Part shown: positions 27,401 to 37,242 of the stretch, in pieces
Layout of the letters: every line of letters begins with the position of its first letter
How positions within the stretch are numbered: the first letter of the stretch is position 1
Assembly (NCBI RefSeq): GCF_030064125.1
Contig: NZ_CP125957.1
Location: 1,178,001 to 1,242,000, forward strand
Source of the DNA: Pseudomonas sp. G2-4
GTDB taxonomy: Bacteria > Pseudomonadota > Gammaproteobacteria > Pseudomonadales > Pseudomonadaceae
Direction of reading: 5' to 3'
DNA length: 64,000 nucleotides
Translations under genes and position numbers: made by a program
The notes under the pieces: generated by a model
What the model was told of the DNA's origin: nothing
What the model saw: the letters and a program-made list of their open reading frames with translations, nothing else
The model's database searches: none

Positions 27401-27575
27401 GGACGAATACCCGGTGGGCGGTTTTATCGATGAGCGTGAGTGTATATCGTTTTTTCTGAACGGTAGCCTGAGTCTTAGGCAACATCTCGAAGCAATCTTG
27501 CCGCAGACACCGGGCACTTTCGTTCTAGGCTGGTGGCCTTAATGATCCGGTTACCCGAATGCGTGGAGGCAGCAA

Positions 27576-28286
27576 ATGAACACTCGTGGATTGCTCGATC
27601 AGCTACTCAAGTCCGGTCAGGAAATGTTGCAGAACAAGACTGGCGGCTCCCAAGGCAAGTCTTCCGGTGGTCTGGGCGGATTGCTCGGCGGCTCCGGCAA
27701 CTTGGGCGGCATGCTTTCCGGCGCGGGTGGCGGGGCACTGGCCGCCGGGGCCATGGGCCTGTTGCTGGGTAATAAGAAAGCCCGCAACTTCGGCGGCAAG
27801 GCATTGACCTATGGTGGCCTGGCCGCTCTGGGCGTGATCGCCTATAAAGCCTATGGCAATTGGCAGGCCCAGCAGGGCACCGCGCCGAAAACCGAACCGC
27901 AGACCCTGGACCGCGTTCCTGCGGCGCAGGTTGAGCAACACAGCCAGGCGATCCTCACGGCGCTGGTGGCGGCGGCCAAGGCCGATGGTCATGTGGACGA
28001 GCGTGAGCGTCAATTGATCGAAGGTGAATTCACCAAGCTCGACAATGATCAGGAACTGCAACACTGGCTGCACGCCGAACTCAACAAGCCCCTGGACCCC
28101 GTCGACGTCGCCCGCGCCGCCAGCACCCCGGAAATGGCCGCGGAAATGTACATCGCCAGCGTGATGCTGGTAGACGAAGAAAGCTTCATGGAGAAATCCT
28201 ACCTTGATGAACTGGCGCGCCAGCTCAAGCTGGAGCCCGGATTGAAGGCGGAACTGGAGAAGCAGGTGCGGCAGGCGGCCCTATAA
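27576..28286 (+). CDS. DUF533 (YebE-like) membrane protein
   Basis: 236-residue protein. A Gly-rich N-terminal region (residues 25-75) leads into a hydrophobic segment ending near residue 90 (YGGLAALGVIAYKAYGNW). The acidic TerB-like domain starts around residue 125 (LTALVAAAKADGHVDERERQLIEGEF) and contains the paired DGHVD and DEESFMEKSYLDELARQL motifs. Family function is unknown. It is divergent from LysR and has no obvious partner. Confidence 0.88.
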   Translation: MNTRGLLDQLLKSGQEMLQNKTGGSQGKSSGGLGGLLGGSGNLGGMLSGAGGGALAAGAMGLLLGNKKARNFGGKALTYGGLAALGVIAYKAYGNWQAQQGTAPKTEPQTLDRVPAAQVEQHSQAILTALVAAAKADGHVDERERQLIEGEFTKLDNDQELQHWLHAELNKPLDPVDVARAASTPEMAAEMYIASVMLVDEESFMEKSYLDELARQLKLEPGLKAELEKQVRQAAL

Positions 28287-28310
28287 AATAGAAACAGTCT
28301 CGACATACCT

Positions 28311-28399
28311 TGTGGGAGCGAGCTTGCTCGCGATGGCGGTGGATCAGTCAATAATAAGTTGGCCGGCACACCGCTATCGCGAGCAAGCTCGCTCCCACA
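28311..28399. repeat. REP pair, family A
   Basis: Forward then reverse copies of core GAGCGAGCTTGCTCGC between the DUF533 gene and wspA. Confidence 0.9.
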
Positions 28400-28497
28400 G
28401 TGGTTTTGTGGCGTGTGTTGAAATTGGGGCTCTCATCTACCGCTGAGAGATCAGTGAACCTCGCCGTTGCCACACTCAATCTTCGCCCCACCTCGCC

Positions 28498-28527
28498 TTA
28501 AGAAGCCACCCAAGCCTCGGCTATACT
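28498..28527 (+). promoter_or_regulatory. Possible promoter of the wsp operon
   Basis: TATACT (28522-28527) is 32 bases before the wspA GTG. A weak -35, TTAAGA (28498-28503), lies 18 bases upstream of it. The -10 is good and the -35 is poor. Confidence 0.4.
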
Positions 28528-28559
28528 CCCCAGCATTTCAAAGTCCCCGAGGTTTTACT

Positions 28560-30182
28560 GTGAAGAACTGGACGTTGCGCCAACGCATCCTGGCGAGTTT
28601 CGCTGTGATCATCGCCATCATGCTGCTGATGGTGCTCGTCTCGTATTCACGGCTGTTAAAGATCGAAGACGGTGAAGAGCGGGTGCGTGCCGATGCGGTG
28701 CCAGGGGTGTATTACAGCTCCATGATTCGCGGGGGCTGGGTCGACAGCTACGTCCTGACCCAACAGATCGTCGGCCTCTCGGGGAATCGGGAAATCACCG
28801 CCGATGACAAGGCTCGCTACCAGGGCTTCGAACAGCATCTGCGCGAGGAGATCCAGCACTATCAAAAGCTGATCCAGGATCCGGTCGACCAGACCTCTTT
28901 CGATGAGTTCGAGGTGAATCACCAGGCCTTCAACCAGGCGGTGGCAAAGGTTCTGGACCTGTATCAACGCAAGGATTACGAAGGCGCGCGGCTGGCGCTG
29001 GAGAAAGAGCTGACGCCGGCCTGGCTCGATGGCCGTGGGCATTTGAACCAAATCATCGAGCGCAATCGTGAACGGGCGGAAAAAGCCGCGCAGACCATTG
29101 GCGACGCGGTGACAGCCGCCAAGGTTGCCATGGGCCTGTCGTTTCTCGTGGCGCTGATTGTTGCCGTTCTCTGCGGCCTGTTGTTGATGCGCGCGATCAT
29201 GGCACCGATGAACCGCATCGTGGAGATCCTCGAGATCATGCGCAGCGGTGACCTGAGCGGACGCCTGAACCTGGCGCGCAAAGATGAATTCGGCGCAGTG
29301 GAAACCGGTTTCAACGACATGATGGCTGAGTTGACATCGTTGGTGTCCCAGGCCCAGCGCTCTTCGGTGCAGGTCACCACATCGGTGACCGAGATCGCCG
29401 CGACTTCCCGCCAGCAACAGGCCACGGCCACCGAAACCGCGGCCACCACCACCGAGATCGGCGCGACGTCCCGAGAGATTGCCGCCACCTCCCGCGACTT
29501 GGTGCGCACCATGACCGAAGTCTCCACCGCCGCCGACCAGGCCTCGGTGGCCGCCGGCTCCGGGCAGCAAGGCCTGGCGCGCATGGAAGAAACCATGCAT
29601 TCGGTGATGGGCGCCGCCGACCTGGTGAATGCCAAGCTGGCGATCCTCAACGAGAAGGCCGGCAACATCAACCAGATGGTGGTCACTATCGTCAAAGTGG
29701 CCGACCAGACCAACCTGCTGTCCCTCAATGCCGCCATCGAAGCCGAGAAGGCCGGCGAGTACGGTCGTGGTTTCGCCGTGGTCGCCACCGAAGTGCGGCG
29801 CCTGGCTGATCAAACGGCCGTGGCGACTTATGACATCGAGCAAATGGTGCGCGAGATCCAATCCGCGGTGTCGGCCGGTGTAATGGGCATGGACAAGTTT
29901 TCCGAGGAGGTGCGCCGTGGCATGGCCGAGGTGCAGCAGATCGGCGAGCAACTGTCCCAGATCATCCACCAGGTCCAGGCGTTGGCGCCGCGGGTGTTGA
30001 TGGTCAACGAGGGCATGCAGGCCCAGGCCACCGGTGCCGAGCAGATCAACCACGCTTTGGTTCAACTGGGTGATGCCAGCAGCCAGACCGTGGAGTCCCT
30101 GCGCCTGGCCAGTTCCGCCATCGATGAACTCAGCCAGGTGGCCGTGGGGCTGCGCAGTGGCGTTTCGCGTTTCAAAGTCTGA
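28560..30182 (+). CDS. wspA: Methyl-accepting chemoreceptor WspA
   Basis: Surface-contact receptor of the Wsp system. It clusters laterally rather than at the poles in P. aeruginosa. 540 residues: first helix about 11-31 (ILASFAVIIAIMLLMVLVSY), periplasmic 4-helix-bundle domain to about 190, second helix about 193-217 (VAMGLSFLVALIVAVLCGLLLM), HAMP, then the cytoplasmic hairpin. The tip reads NLLSLNAAIEAEKAGEYGRGFAVVATEVRRLADQT. Starts at the GTG at 28560 with GAGG before it. Its stop overlaps the wspB start by one base. No C-terminal CheR-tethering pentapeptide is visible. Confidence 0.96.
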   Translation: MKNWTLRQRILASFAVIIAIMLLMVLVSYSRLLKIEDGEERVRADAVPGVYYSSMIRGGWVDSYVLTQQIVGLSGNREITADDKARYQGFEQHLREEIQHYQKLIQDPVDQTSFDEFEVNHQAFNQAVAKVLDLYQRKDYEGARLALEKELTPAWLDGRGHLNQIIERNRERAEKAAQTIGDAVTAAKVAMGLSFLVALIVAVLCGLLLMRAIMAPMNRIVEILEIMRSGDLSGRLNLARKDEFGAVETGFNDMMAELTSLVSQAQRSSVQVTTSVTEIAATSRQQQATATETAATTTEIGATSREIAATSRDLVRTMTEVSTAADQASVAAGSGQQGLARMEETMHSVMGAADLVNAKLAILNEKAGNINQMVVTIVKVADQTNLLSLNAAIEAEKAGEYGRGFAVVATEVRRLADQTAVATYDIEQMVREIQSAVSAGVMGMDKFSEEVRRGMAEVQQIGEQLSQIIHQVQALAPRVLMVNEGMQAQATGAEQINHALVQLGDASSQTVESLRLASSAIDELSQVAVGLRSGVSRFKV

Positions 30183-30718
30183 TGGGCGAGTTCGAGACCC
30201 GACGTGGCGCCGCGCCGGCGGCCCGGCAAACGCTGTTCCTGGTGTTTCGCATCGGTAGCGAGCGCTATGCCCTGCAGGCCATCGACGTGGTGGAAGTGCT
30301 GCCGCGCCTGCCGCTCAAGCCGATTGCCCGGGCGCCGTCCTGGGTGGCGGGCGTGTTTGCCTGGCGCGGCGCGGTGGTGCCGGTGATCGACCTGTGCACC
30401 CTGACCTTCGGCCATGGCGCCACGGCCCGCACCAGCACGCGATTGGTGCTCGTGCACTACCGCCCCGACGCGCAGCAGGCGGGGCAGGTGCTGGGGTTGA
30501 TCCTGGAACAGGCCACCGACACCTTGCGCTGCGATCCGGCGGATTTCCGGCCCTATGGCCTGGACAACCGGCAGGCGCCGTACCTGGGCCCGGTGCGCGA
30601 AGACGCCCAGGGCTTGCTGCAATGGGTACGGGTCAATGACCTGCTCGATGAGTCGGTTCGTGCCGTGTTGTTCCCCACGCCGCCGCTGAACCTCGATGAC
30701 CTCGAGGTCCTGCCATGA
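30182..30718 (+). CDS. wspB: CheW-like coupling protein WspB
   Basis: Scaffold that links WspA to the histidine kinase WspE. 178 residues. A CheW domain begins near residue 15 (TLFLVFRIGSERYALQAIDVVEVLPRLPLKPIARAPSWVAGVFAWRGAVVPVIDL), with the conserved ARAPSWVAGVF turn. The start overlaps the wspA stop (TGATG) and the end overlaps wspC by four bases, so it is translationally coupled. It is smaller than WspD and has no N-terminal extension. Confidence 0.94.
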   Translation: MGEFETRRGAAPAARQTLFLVFRIGSERYALQAIDVVEVLPRLPLKPIARAPSWVAGVFAWRGAVVPVIDLCTLTFGHGATARTSTRLVLVHYRPDAQQAGQVLGLILEQATDTLRCDPADFRPYGLDNRQAPYLGPVREDAQGLLQWVRVNDLLDESVRAVLFPTPPLNLDDLEVLP

Positions 30719-31977
30719 GTAACGACCAGCGCTTTTTCGACTTCCTCAAAGAGCGTATCGGCCTGGATGTCACCTCCGTCGGCACCGCCATCATCGAACG
30801 GGCGCTGCGCCAACGCATCAGTGCCCAATCGGAGCGAACCGCCGATGCCTACTGGCAATGCCTGCAGCACTCGGCCGATGAGCAGCAAGCTCTGATTGAA
30901 GCGGTGATCGTCCCGGAGACCTGGTTCTTCCGCTATCCCGAATCCTTCGCGACCCTTGCCAAACTGGCGGTCAAGCGCTTGACCGAGATAAGGCACCTGC
31001 GGGCGCTGCGCATCCTCAGTTTGCCGTGTTCCACCGGCGAAGAACCTTATTCCATCGCCATGGCCTTGCTTGACGCGGGCGTGGGGCCTCATCAATTCAA
31101 GGTCGATGGGCTGGATGTCAGCCCACTGTCGGTGGAGCGAGCCAAGGAGGCGCGCTACGGCAAGAATTCCTTCCGTGGCGCCGACCTGGTTTTTCGCGAG
31201 CGGCATTTCACCGCCGAAAATGATGGCTATCGCCTCAGTGAGCGGGTGCGCGAACAGGTGCGCCTGCAGGTGGGCAACCTGCTGGACCCAGCCCTGCTAG
31301 TGAACGAGGCGCCTTATGATTTTGTGTTCTGCCGCAACTTGCTGATTTATTTTGACCAGCCGACCCAGCAGCAGGTATTCGCGGTGCTCAAGCGCCTGAC
31401 CCATGAGGATGGGGTACTGTTTATCGGCCCCGCAGAGGGCAGTTTGCTGGGGCGATTGGGCCTGCGCTCGATCGGTATTGCCCAGTCGTTCGCCTTCAGT
31501 CGTCAGGGGGGGCCGCAGCCTCAGCCGGTGCCTGCCTTGATGCCGACTCCGCTGCCGGTTCGCCCGCTGCCGCGAGTGGTCCCCCCTGTGATTCAGCCCC
31601 GGCCGTTTGCAGGAAGTGCGAGCCCGGTCACCGAACCGAAAAGCAGCGACGCCGCAACACTGCTGGCCCACATCGCCGCCCTGGCCAACAGCGGCAAAAG
31701 CGCCGAGGCCCGGGCTGCCTGCGAGCAGTACGTGCGCAGCCATGCACCGGCGGCCCAGGTGTTCTACTGGCTGGGATTGCTCAGCGACATGTCTGGCAGT
31801 GCACTCGAGGCCCAGGGTTATTATCGCAAGGCGCTTTATCTTGAACCGCAACACGCCGAGGCCCTGGTGCATCTGGCGGCGCTGCTGGCTTCCCAGGGCG
31901 ACGTGGCCGGTGCCCGTCGATTGCAGGAACGTGCCGCCCGCAGCGGGCGCGCGGCTGACAGTGAGCGTAAACAATGA
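30715..31977 (+). CDS. wspC: CheR-type methyltransferase WspC
   Basis: Methylates glutamates of the WspA signalling domain using S-adenosylmethionine. 420 residues: the N-terminal helical domain and the SAM-binding core (ILSLPCSTGEEPYSIAMALLDAG, and the FVFCRNLLIYFD motif) run to about residue 275. A proline-rich linker (VPALMPTPLPVRPLPRVVPP) follows, then a C-terminal tetratricopeptide-like segment from about 320 to 410 (LAHIAALANSGKSAEARAACEQYV). This TPR extension is normal for WspC. Overlaps wspD by four bases. Confidence 0.95.
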   Translation: MSNDQRFFDFLKERIGLDVTSVGTAIIERALRQRISAQSERTADAYWQCLQHSADEQQALIEAVIVPETWFFRYPESFATLAKLAVKRLTEIRHLRALRILSLPCSTGEEPYSIAMALLDAGVGPHQFKVDGLDVSPLSVERAKEARYGKNSFRGADLVFRERHFTAENDGYRLSERVREQVRLQVGNLLDPALLVNEAPYDFVFCRNLLIYFDQPTQQQVFAVLKRLTHEDGVLFIGPAEGSLLGRLGLRSIGIAQSFAFSRQGGPQPQPVPALMPTPLPVRPLPRVVPPVIQPRPFAGSASPVTEPKSSDAATLLAHIAALANSGKSAEARAACEQYVRSHAPAAQVFYWLGLLSDMSGSALEAQGYYRKALYLEPQHAEALVHLAALLASQGDVAGARRLQERAARSGRAADSERKQ

Positions 31978-32645
31978 GCGATTCGGCTTTTTACAACGTC
32001 ACCCAAGACGACGCCCAGGCCATCGACGACTGCTGGAATCGCATCGGGGTGCATGGCGACCAATCCTGCCCGCTGTTGGTCGAGCATATCCATTGCCGCA
32101 ATTGTTCGGTGTATTCGGCGGCCGCCACCCGGCTGCTTGACCGCTATGCCTTGCAGCACGACGACCGCGACCTGGCCCTTGCGCCGCTGGACACGGAGGT
32201 CGTCACTCGCTCGCTGTTGATGTTCCGCCTGGGCGAAGAGTGGCTGGCCCTGACCACTCGCAGCCTGGTGGAAGTGGCGCCGTTGCAGCCGATTCATTCG
32301 TTGCCCCATCAGCGTTCACGGGCCTTGTTGGGCGTGGCGAATGTACGCGGCGCGCTGGTGGCCTGTCTGTCGCTGGTGGAACTGCTGGGCCTGGAACCCG
32401 GTGGGGCGGCGGTTTCCTCCGGGCGAATCATGCCGCGCATGTTGATTGTCGCGGCCCCGGGCGGGCCGGTGGTGGTGCCGGTGGACGAGGTGGACGGCAT
32501 CCATGCCATCGACGAACGCGTCCTGGCGAATGCTTCGCAATCGGCCGGTAAATACACGCGCGGCGTGTTGCAGTACAAGGATCGCAGCCTGCGCTGGCTG
32601 GACGAAGAACAGCTATTGTCCGCGGTGACCCGGAGCCTGTCATGA
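31974..32645 (+). CDS. wspD: CheW-like coupling protein WspD
   Basis: Second scaffold of the Wsp complex, 223 residues. The N-terminal third carries three close cysteines (DQSCPLLVEHIHCRNCSVY, near residue 35). The CheW domain follows from about residue 70 (RSLLMFRLGEEWLALTTRSLVEVAPLQPIHSLPHQRSRALLGVANVRGALVACLSLVELLG). The cysteine-bearing N-terminus is unlike WspB. It overlaps wspC and wspE by four bases each. Confidence 0.94.
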   Translation: MSDSAFYNVTQDDAQAIDDCWNRIGVHGDQSCPLLVEHIHCRNCSVYSAAATRLLDRYALQHDDRDLALAPLDTEVVTRSLLMFRLGEEWLALTTRSLVEVAPLQPIHSLPHQRSRALLGVANVRGALVACLSLVELLGLEPGGAAVSSGRIMPRMLIVAAPGGPVVVPVDEVDGIHAIDERVLANASQSAGKYTRGVLQYKDRSLRWLDEEQLLSAVTRSLS

Positions 32646-34906
32646 CCCCCGATCAGATGCGCGACGCCTCATTGCTTGAGCTGTTCAGCCTGGAAGCCGA
32701 AGCCCAGACCCAAGTGTTGAGCGCCGGCCTGCTGGCCCTGGAACGCGACCCGACCCAGGCCGATCACCTTGAATCGTGCATGCGCGCGGCCCATTCCCTC
32801 AAGGGCGCGGCGCGGATCGTCGGGGTGGACGCCGGGGTCAGCGTGGCCCACGTGATGGAAGACTGCCTGGTCAGCGCCCAGGAGCGACGACTGGTCCTGA
32901 GCGCCGTACACATCGACGCCTTGCTGCAAGGCACCGACCTGCTGACGCGCATCGCTACGCCGGGCAACACTGTCGGCGCTCCGGAGATTGACGCGTACGT
33001 GGCGCTGATGGGGCGTTTGCTCGATTCCTACGCTGGGCAGCCCCTAGCGTCGATACCCCTCACCGACGGGCATCCTGTCGAGCCCCAGCGTGTCGAGCTG
33101 CCCGAATCCGAGCCAGCCACACCCATGGAGCCAGCCGCCAAAAACAAACGCGTCAGCGAAGGGGGCGAGCGGGTCTTGCGGGTGACGGCTGAACGCCTCA
33201 ACAGCTTGCTGGACCTGTCGAGCAAATCCCTGGTGGAAACCCAGCGCCTCAAGCCCTGGCTGGCGACGATGCAACGGCTCAAGCGCCAGCAAAGCAACGG
33301 CCTGCGCGCCCTTGAAGCGTTGAGCGTGCACCTCAAGGAACACACCCTGAGCCTGCAGGCCCAGGAAGCCCTTGGCGATGCCCGCCGCCTGCTGTCCGAA
33401 ACCCAGCAGTTGCTGGCACAGAAACACGCGGAACTGGATGAGTTTGCCTGGCAGGCCAGCCAGCGGGCGCAGGTCCTGTACGACACGGCGCTGGCCTGTC
33501 GCATGCGCCCATTTGCCGATGTGCTCTCGGGCCAGGCACGCATGGTGCGGGACTTGGGCCGCAGCCTGGGCAAGCAGGTGCGCCTGGAGATTGAAGGCGA
33601 GAAAACCCAGGTTGACCGCGACGTGCTGGAAAAGCTTGAAGCACCGCTGACCCACCTGCTGCGCAACGCCGTGGACCACGGTATCGAAACCCCGGAGCAA
33701 CGGGTGCTGGCCGGCAAGCCCGCTGAAGGCCTGATCCGCTTGCGGGCCTCCCATCAGGCGGGCCTGCTGGTACTGGAGTTGGCGGACGACGGCGCTGGCG
33801 TGGACTTGGAACGGTTACGCCGCAGCATCGTCGCGCGCGGGCTTTCCCTCGAGCAAACCGCCGCCAGCCTGAGCGAAGAAGAGCTGCTGACGTTTCTGTT
33901 CCTGCCCGGCTTCAGTCTGCGGGACAAGGTCACTGAAGTCTCCGGGCGCGGTGTCGGCCTGGACGCCGTCCAGCATATGGTCCGGCAGTTGCGGGGCGCG
34001 GTGGTACTGGAACAGACGGCGGGCGAGGGCAGTCGTTTTCACCTCGAGGTGCCGTTGACGCTCTCGGTGGTGCGTAGCCTGGTGGTGGACGTCGGCGATG
34101 AAGCGTATGCCTTTCCCCTGGCCCATATCGAGCGCATGTGCGACTTGGCGCCGGAGGACATTGTGCAGGTCGAAGGTCGCCAGCATTTCTGGCATGAAGG
34201 CCGGCATGTGGGGCTGGTCGCCGCCAGCCAGCTACTCAATCGCCCCGCCACGCAGAACAGCGGCCAGAGCCTCAAGGTTGTGGTGATCCGCGAGCGCGAC
34301 GCCGTCTATGGCGTGGCGGTGGAGCGGTTCATTGGCGAGCGGACCCTGGTGGTGCTGCCCCTGGACGAACGCCTGGGCAAGGTCCAGGACATCTCTGCCG
34401 GGGCCTTACTGGATGACGGCTCGGTGGTGCTGATTGTCGATGTCGAAGACCTGCTGCGTTCGGTGGACAAGTTGCTCGATACCGGACGCCTGGAGCGCAT
34501 CGCCCGGCAGAACCAGACCCAGGCCCCGCGCAAGCGGATCCTGGTGGTGGACGACTCCCTGACCGTGCGCGAGCTGCAACGCAAGCTGTTGCTCAATCGC
34601 GGCTACGACGTGGCGGTGGCGGTGGACGGGATGGACGGCTGGAACGCGTTGCGCGCGGAAGACTTCGACCTGCTGATCACCGACATCGACATGCCACGCA
34701 TGGACGGCATCGAACTGGTATCGCTGCTGCGGCGCGACAACCGTTTGCAGTCGCTACCGGTGATGGTGGTGTCCTACAAGGACCGCGAACAAGATCGCCG
34801 TCGTGGCTTGGACGCCGGCGCCGACTATTATCTGGCGAAGGCGAGTTTTCATGACGACGCCTTGCTCGACGCCGTGGTCGAATTGATCGGAGGGGCCCGC
34901 GCTTGA
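32642..34906 (+). CDS. wspE: CheA-type hybrid histidine kinase/response regulator WspE
   Basis: Kinase that phosphorylates WspR and WspF. 754 residues. The N-terminal HPt domain has the phosphorylated His51 in AAHSLKGAARIVG. The dimer and ATPase domain shows LRNAVDHGIETPEQR (N-box), LELADDGAGVDLERLR (G1), FLPGFSLRDKVTEVSGRGVGLD and the GEGSRFHLEVPL motif. A CheW-like domain follows, then a receiver domain from about 630 with acceptor Asp681 in LLITDIDMPRMDG. It ends in a four-base overlap with the TTG start of wspF. Confidence 0.96.
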   Translation: MTPDQMRDASLLELFSLEAEAQTQVLSAGLLALERDPTQADHLESCMRAAHSLKGAARIVGVDAGVSVAHVMEDCLVSAQERRLVLSAVHIDALLQGTDLLTRIATPGNTVGAPEIDAYVALMGRLLDSYAGQPLASIPLTDGHPVEPQRVELPESEPATPMEPAAKNKRVSEGGERVLRVTAERLNSLLDLSSKSLVETQRLKPWLATMQRLKRQQSNGLRALEALSVHLKEHTLSLQAQEALGDARRLLSETQQLLAQKHAELDEFAWQASQRAQVLYDTALACRMRPFADVLSGQARMVRDLGRSLGKQVRLEIEGEKTQVDRDVLEKLEAPLTHLLRNAVDHGIETPEQRVLAGKPAEGLIRLRASHQAGLLVLELADDGAGVDLERLRRSIVARGLSLEQTAASLSEEELLTFLFLPGFSLRDKVTEVSGRGVGLDAVQHMVRQLRGAVVLEQTAGEGSRFHLEVPLTLSVVRSLVVDVGDEAYAFPLAHIERMCDLAPEDIVQVEGRQHFWHEGRHVGLVAASQLLNRPATQNSGQSLKVVVIRERDAVYGVAVERFIGERTLVVLPLDERLGKVQDISAGALLDDGSVVLIVDVEDLLRSVDKLLDTGRLERIARQNQTQAPRKRILVVDDSLTVRELQRKLLLNRGYDVAVAVDGMDGWNALRAEDFDLLITDIDMPRMDGIELVSLLRRDNRLQSLPVMVVSYKDREQDRRRGLDAGADYYLAKASFHDDALLDAVVELIGGARA

Positions 34907-35913
34907 AGATCGCCATTGTCAATGACATGCCCCTGGCGGTCGAAGCCTTGCGCCGTGCGCTGGCGTTCGAGCCGGCGCATCAACTGGTCTGGGTGGCCGC
35001 CAACGGCGCCGAGGCGGTGCAGCGCTGCGCCGAATACACGCCGGACCTGATCCTGATGGACCTGTTCATGCCAATCATGGATGGCGTGGAGGCCACCCGG
35101 CGAATCATGGCCGAAACCCCGTGCGCCATTGTGATTGTCACCGGTGACAGCCAGCAGAACGTCCACCGGGTGTTCGAAGCCATGGGCCATGGAGCCCTGG
35201 ATGTGGTCGATACGCCGGCCTTGGGCGTGGGTAACCCTGAGAACGCGGCGGCGCCGTTGCTGCGCAAGATCACTAACATCGGTTGGCTGATCGGCGAGCG
35301 TGGCAACCCTGAGCGACCCGCGCCGGCGGCCCAACGTGTCTCGGTGTCGCGCAAAAGCCTGGTGGCCATCGGTTCCTCGGCCGGCGGCCCGGCGGCTCTG
35401 GAGGTGTTGCTCAAGGCGCTGCCGCGTGATTTTGCCCCGGCCATCGTGCTGGTCCAGCATGTGGACGAGGTGTTTGCCGCGGGCATGGCCGAATGGCTCG
35501 GCAGGGCATCGGGCCACAAGGTCCGCCTGGCGCTGCACGGCGAAACGCCACAAAGCGGTACGGTGTTGCTGGCTGGGACCAACCACCATCTTCGCTTGTT
35601 GAAAGACGGCACCCTGGCCTACACCGCCGAGCCGGTCAACGAGATCTATCGGCCTTCCATCGACGTATTTTTCGAGAGTGTCGCCCACTTCTGGAGCGGT
35701 GATGCGGTGGGCGTTTTACTCACCGGCATGGGCCGCGACGGTGCGCAAGGGCTTAAACTCTTGCGTCAGCAGGGCTGTGTGACCATCGCCCAGGACCAGC
35801 AGAGCAGCGCCGTGTACGGCATGCCCAAAGCGGCGGTCGCCATTGATGCGGCCGCGCAGATTCTTGCCTTGGGCAATATCGCGCCACGCTTGGTAGAGAT
35901 TTTTAACCCATGA
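34903..35913 (+). CDS. wspF: CheB-type methylesterase WspF
   Basis: Removes methyl groups from WspA and so resets the pathway. Loss of WspF locks WspR on and gives wrinkly or small-colony biofilm types in Pseudomonas. 336 residues: receiver domain with Asp53 in LILMDLFMP, linker, and methylesterase domain with Ser159 (GSSAGGP), His186 (VQHVDE) and Asp279 (GMGRDGA) as the triad. No disruption is seen. It starts at TTG 34903 inside TTGA, with CGGAGGGG before it. Confidence 0.95.
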   Translation: MKIAIVNDMPLAVEALRRALAFEPAHQLVWVAANGAEAVQRCAEYTPDLILMDLFMPIMDGVEATRRIMAETPCAIVIVTGDSQQNVHRVFEAMGHGALDVVDTPALGVGNPENAAAPLLRKITNIGWLIGERGNPERPAPAAQRVSVSRKSLVAIGSSAGGPAALEVLLKALPRDFAPAIVLVQHVDEVFAAGMAEWLGRASGHKVRLALHGETPQSGTVLLAGTNHHLRLLKDGTLAYTAEPVNEIYRPSIDVFFESVAHFWSGDAVGVLLTGMGRDGAQGLKLLRQQGCVTIAQDQQSSAVYGMPKAAVAIDAAAQILALGNIAPRLVEIFNP

Positions 35914-35959
35914 TGAACCCCCGAACCCTTGCCCCAAGCCGTACTCAGGTAAGCCCCCC

Positions 35960-36961
35960 ATGAATGAATTACAGCTCGACGATTTCAAGAGCGATGAAAA
36001 CGCCGCCATGGTGCTGCTCGTCGATGACCAGGCCATGATCGGCGAGGCGGTGCGGCGCGGGTTGTCGAACGAAGAGAACATCGACTTCCATTTCTGCTCC
36101 GACCCTCACCAGGCCGTCGCCCAAGCGGTTCGCATCAAGCCCACGGTGATTCTCCAGGACCTGGTGATGCCCGGCCTTGACGGCCTGAGCCTGGTGCGCG
36201 AGTACCGTAGTCATCCGGCCACTCGCGATATTCCGATCATCGTGCTGTCCACCAAGGAGGACCCGCTGGTCAAGAGCGCGGCGTTCGCCGCTGGCGCCAA
36301 CGACTACTTGGTCAAACTGCCGGACAACATCGAGCTGGTGGCGCGCATCCGTTATCACTCGCGCTCCTACATGATGCTGTTGCAGCGCGACGCGGCCTAC
36401 CGCGCCCTGCGGGTCAGCCAGCAGCAGTTGCTCGACACCAACCTGGTGCTGCAACGGTTGATGAACTCCGATGGCCTGACCGGGCTGTCCAATCGTCGGC
36501 ACTTCGATGAGTACCTGGAGCTGGAGTGGCGCAGGGCGATGCGCGACCAGAGCCAACTGTCGTTGTTGATGATTGATGTGGACTATTTCAAGTCCTACAA
36601 CGACAACTTTGGCCACGTGGAAGGCGACGAAGCCCTGCGCAAGGTGGCCACCGCGATCCGTGACGCCTGCAGTCGCCCGTCCGACCTGCCGGCTCGCTAC
36701 GGCGGTGAGGAGTTTGCCCTGGTCTTGCCCAGCACCTCGCCCGGCGGCGCCCGGTTGATGGCCGAAAAGCTGCGCCAGAGCGTCGTCGCCCTGAACATCC
36801 CCCATACCGCCCCCGACGCTGGCGGGAACCTCACCGTCAGCGTCGGCGTCTCGACCGTGACGCCGCAGGCGGGTGGTGATTGTCGGCAGCTGATTTCGGC
36901 GGCGGACAAAGGGTTGTACATGGCCAAGCACAATGGGCGTAATCGGGTGGGTTTCGAATGA
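35960..36961 (+). CDS. wspR: Diguanylate cyclase response regulator WspR
   Basis: Output of the Wsp system: makes cyclic di-GMP when phosphorylated. 333 residues. The receiver domain has Asp67 in [11 protein letters not shown] helical stalk follows, then the GGDEF domain with the active GGEEF at residues 248-252 and an RxxD inhibitory site at Arg239-Asp242 five residues before it. Both sites are intact. It begins 46 bases after wspF with its own start, unlike the overlapping genes before it. Confidence 0.96.
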   Translation: MNELQLDDFKSDENAAMVLLVDDQAMIGEAVRRGLSNEENIDFHFCSDPHQAVAQAVRIKPTVILQDLVMPGLDGLSLVREYRSHPATRDIPIIVLSTKEDPLVKSAAFAAGANDYLVKLPDNIELVARIRYHSRSYMMLLQRDAAYRALRVSQQQLLDTNLVLQRLMNSDGLTGLSNRRHFDEYLELEWRRAMRDQSQLSLLMIDVDYFKSYNDNFGHVEGDEALRKVATAIRDACSRPSDLPARYGGEEFALVLPSTSPGGARLMAEKLRQSVVALNIPHTAPDAGGNLTVSVGVSTVTPQAGGDCRQLISAADKGLYMAKHNGRNRVGFE

Positions 36962-36984
36962 CCTTCGGTCGATGATGATGCTTT

Positions 36985-37119
36985 TGTGGCGAGGGAGCTT
37001 GCTCCCGCTGGGGCGCGTAGCGGCCCTGAAACCAGCCAACTCGGTGGATCGGGTTGATTGAGTGGGCCTTTGAGAGGGGGCTGCTGCGCAGCCCAGCGGG
37101 AGCAAGCTCCCTCGCCACG
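36985..37119. repeat. REP pair, family B
   Basis: Inverted copies of core GAGGGAGCTTGCTCCC about 100 bases apart, between wspR and prfB. Confidence 0.9.
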
Positions 37120-37242
37120 GGGCCGGTGTTGAGCCATGTCCCTGAGTTTCATGCCCCGAAAGCCGCCAGGCGGGCTGCCGCTGGCGTTTGATTACGTTAT
37201 ACTCGCCGGCTTTCAAAAGTTCGCCAACGAGTGCTGCCCGCC

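Noticed and set aside
28656..30065. 469-codon minus-strand frame opposite wspA
   Set aside because: Antisense shadow of repetitive chemoreceptor coding; low-complexity His/Gly-rich residues.
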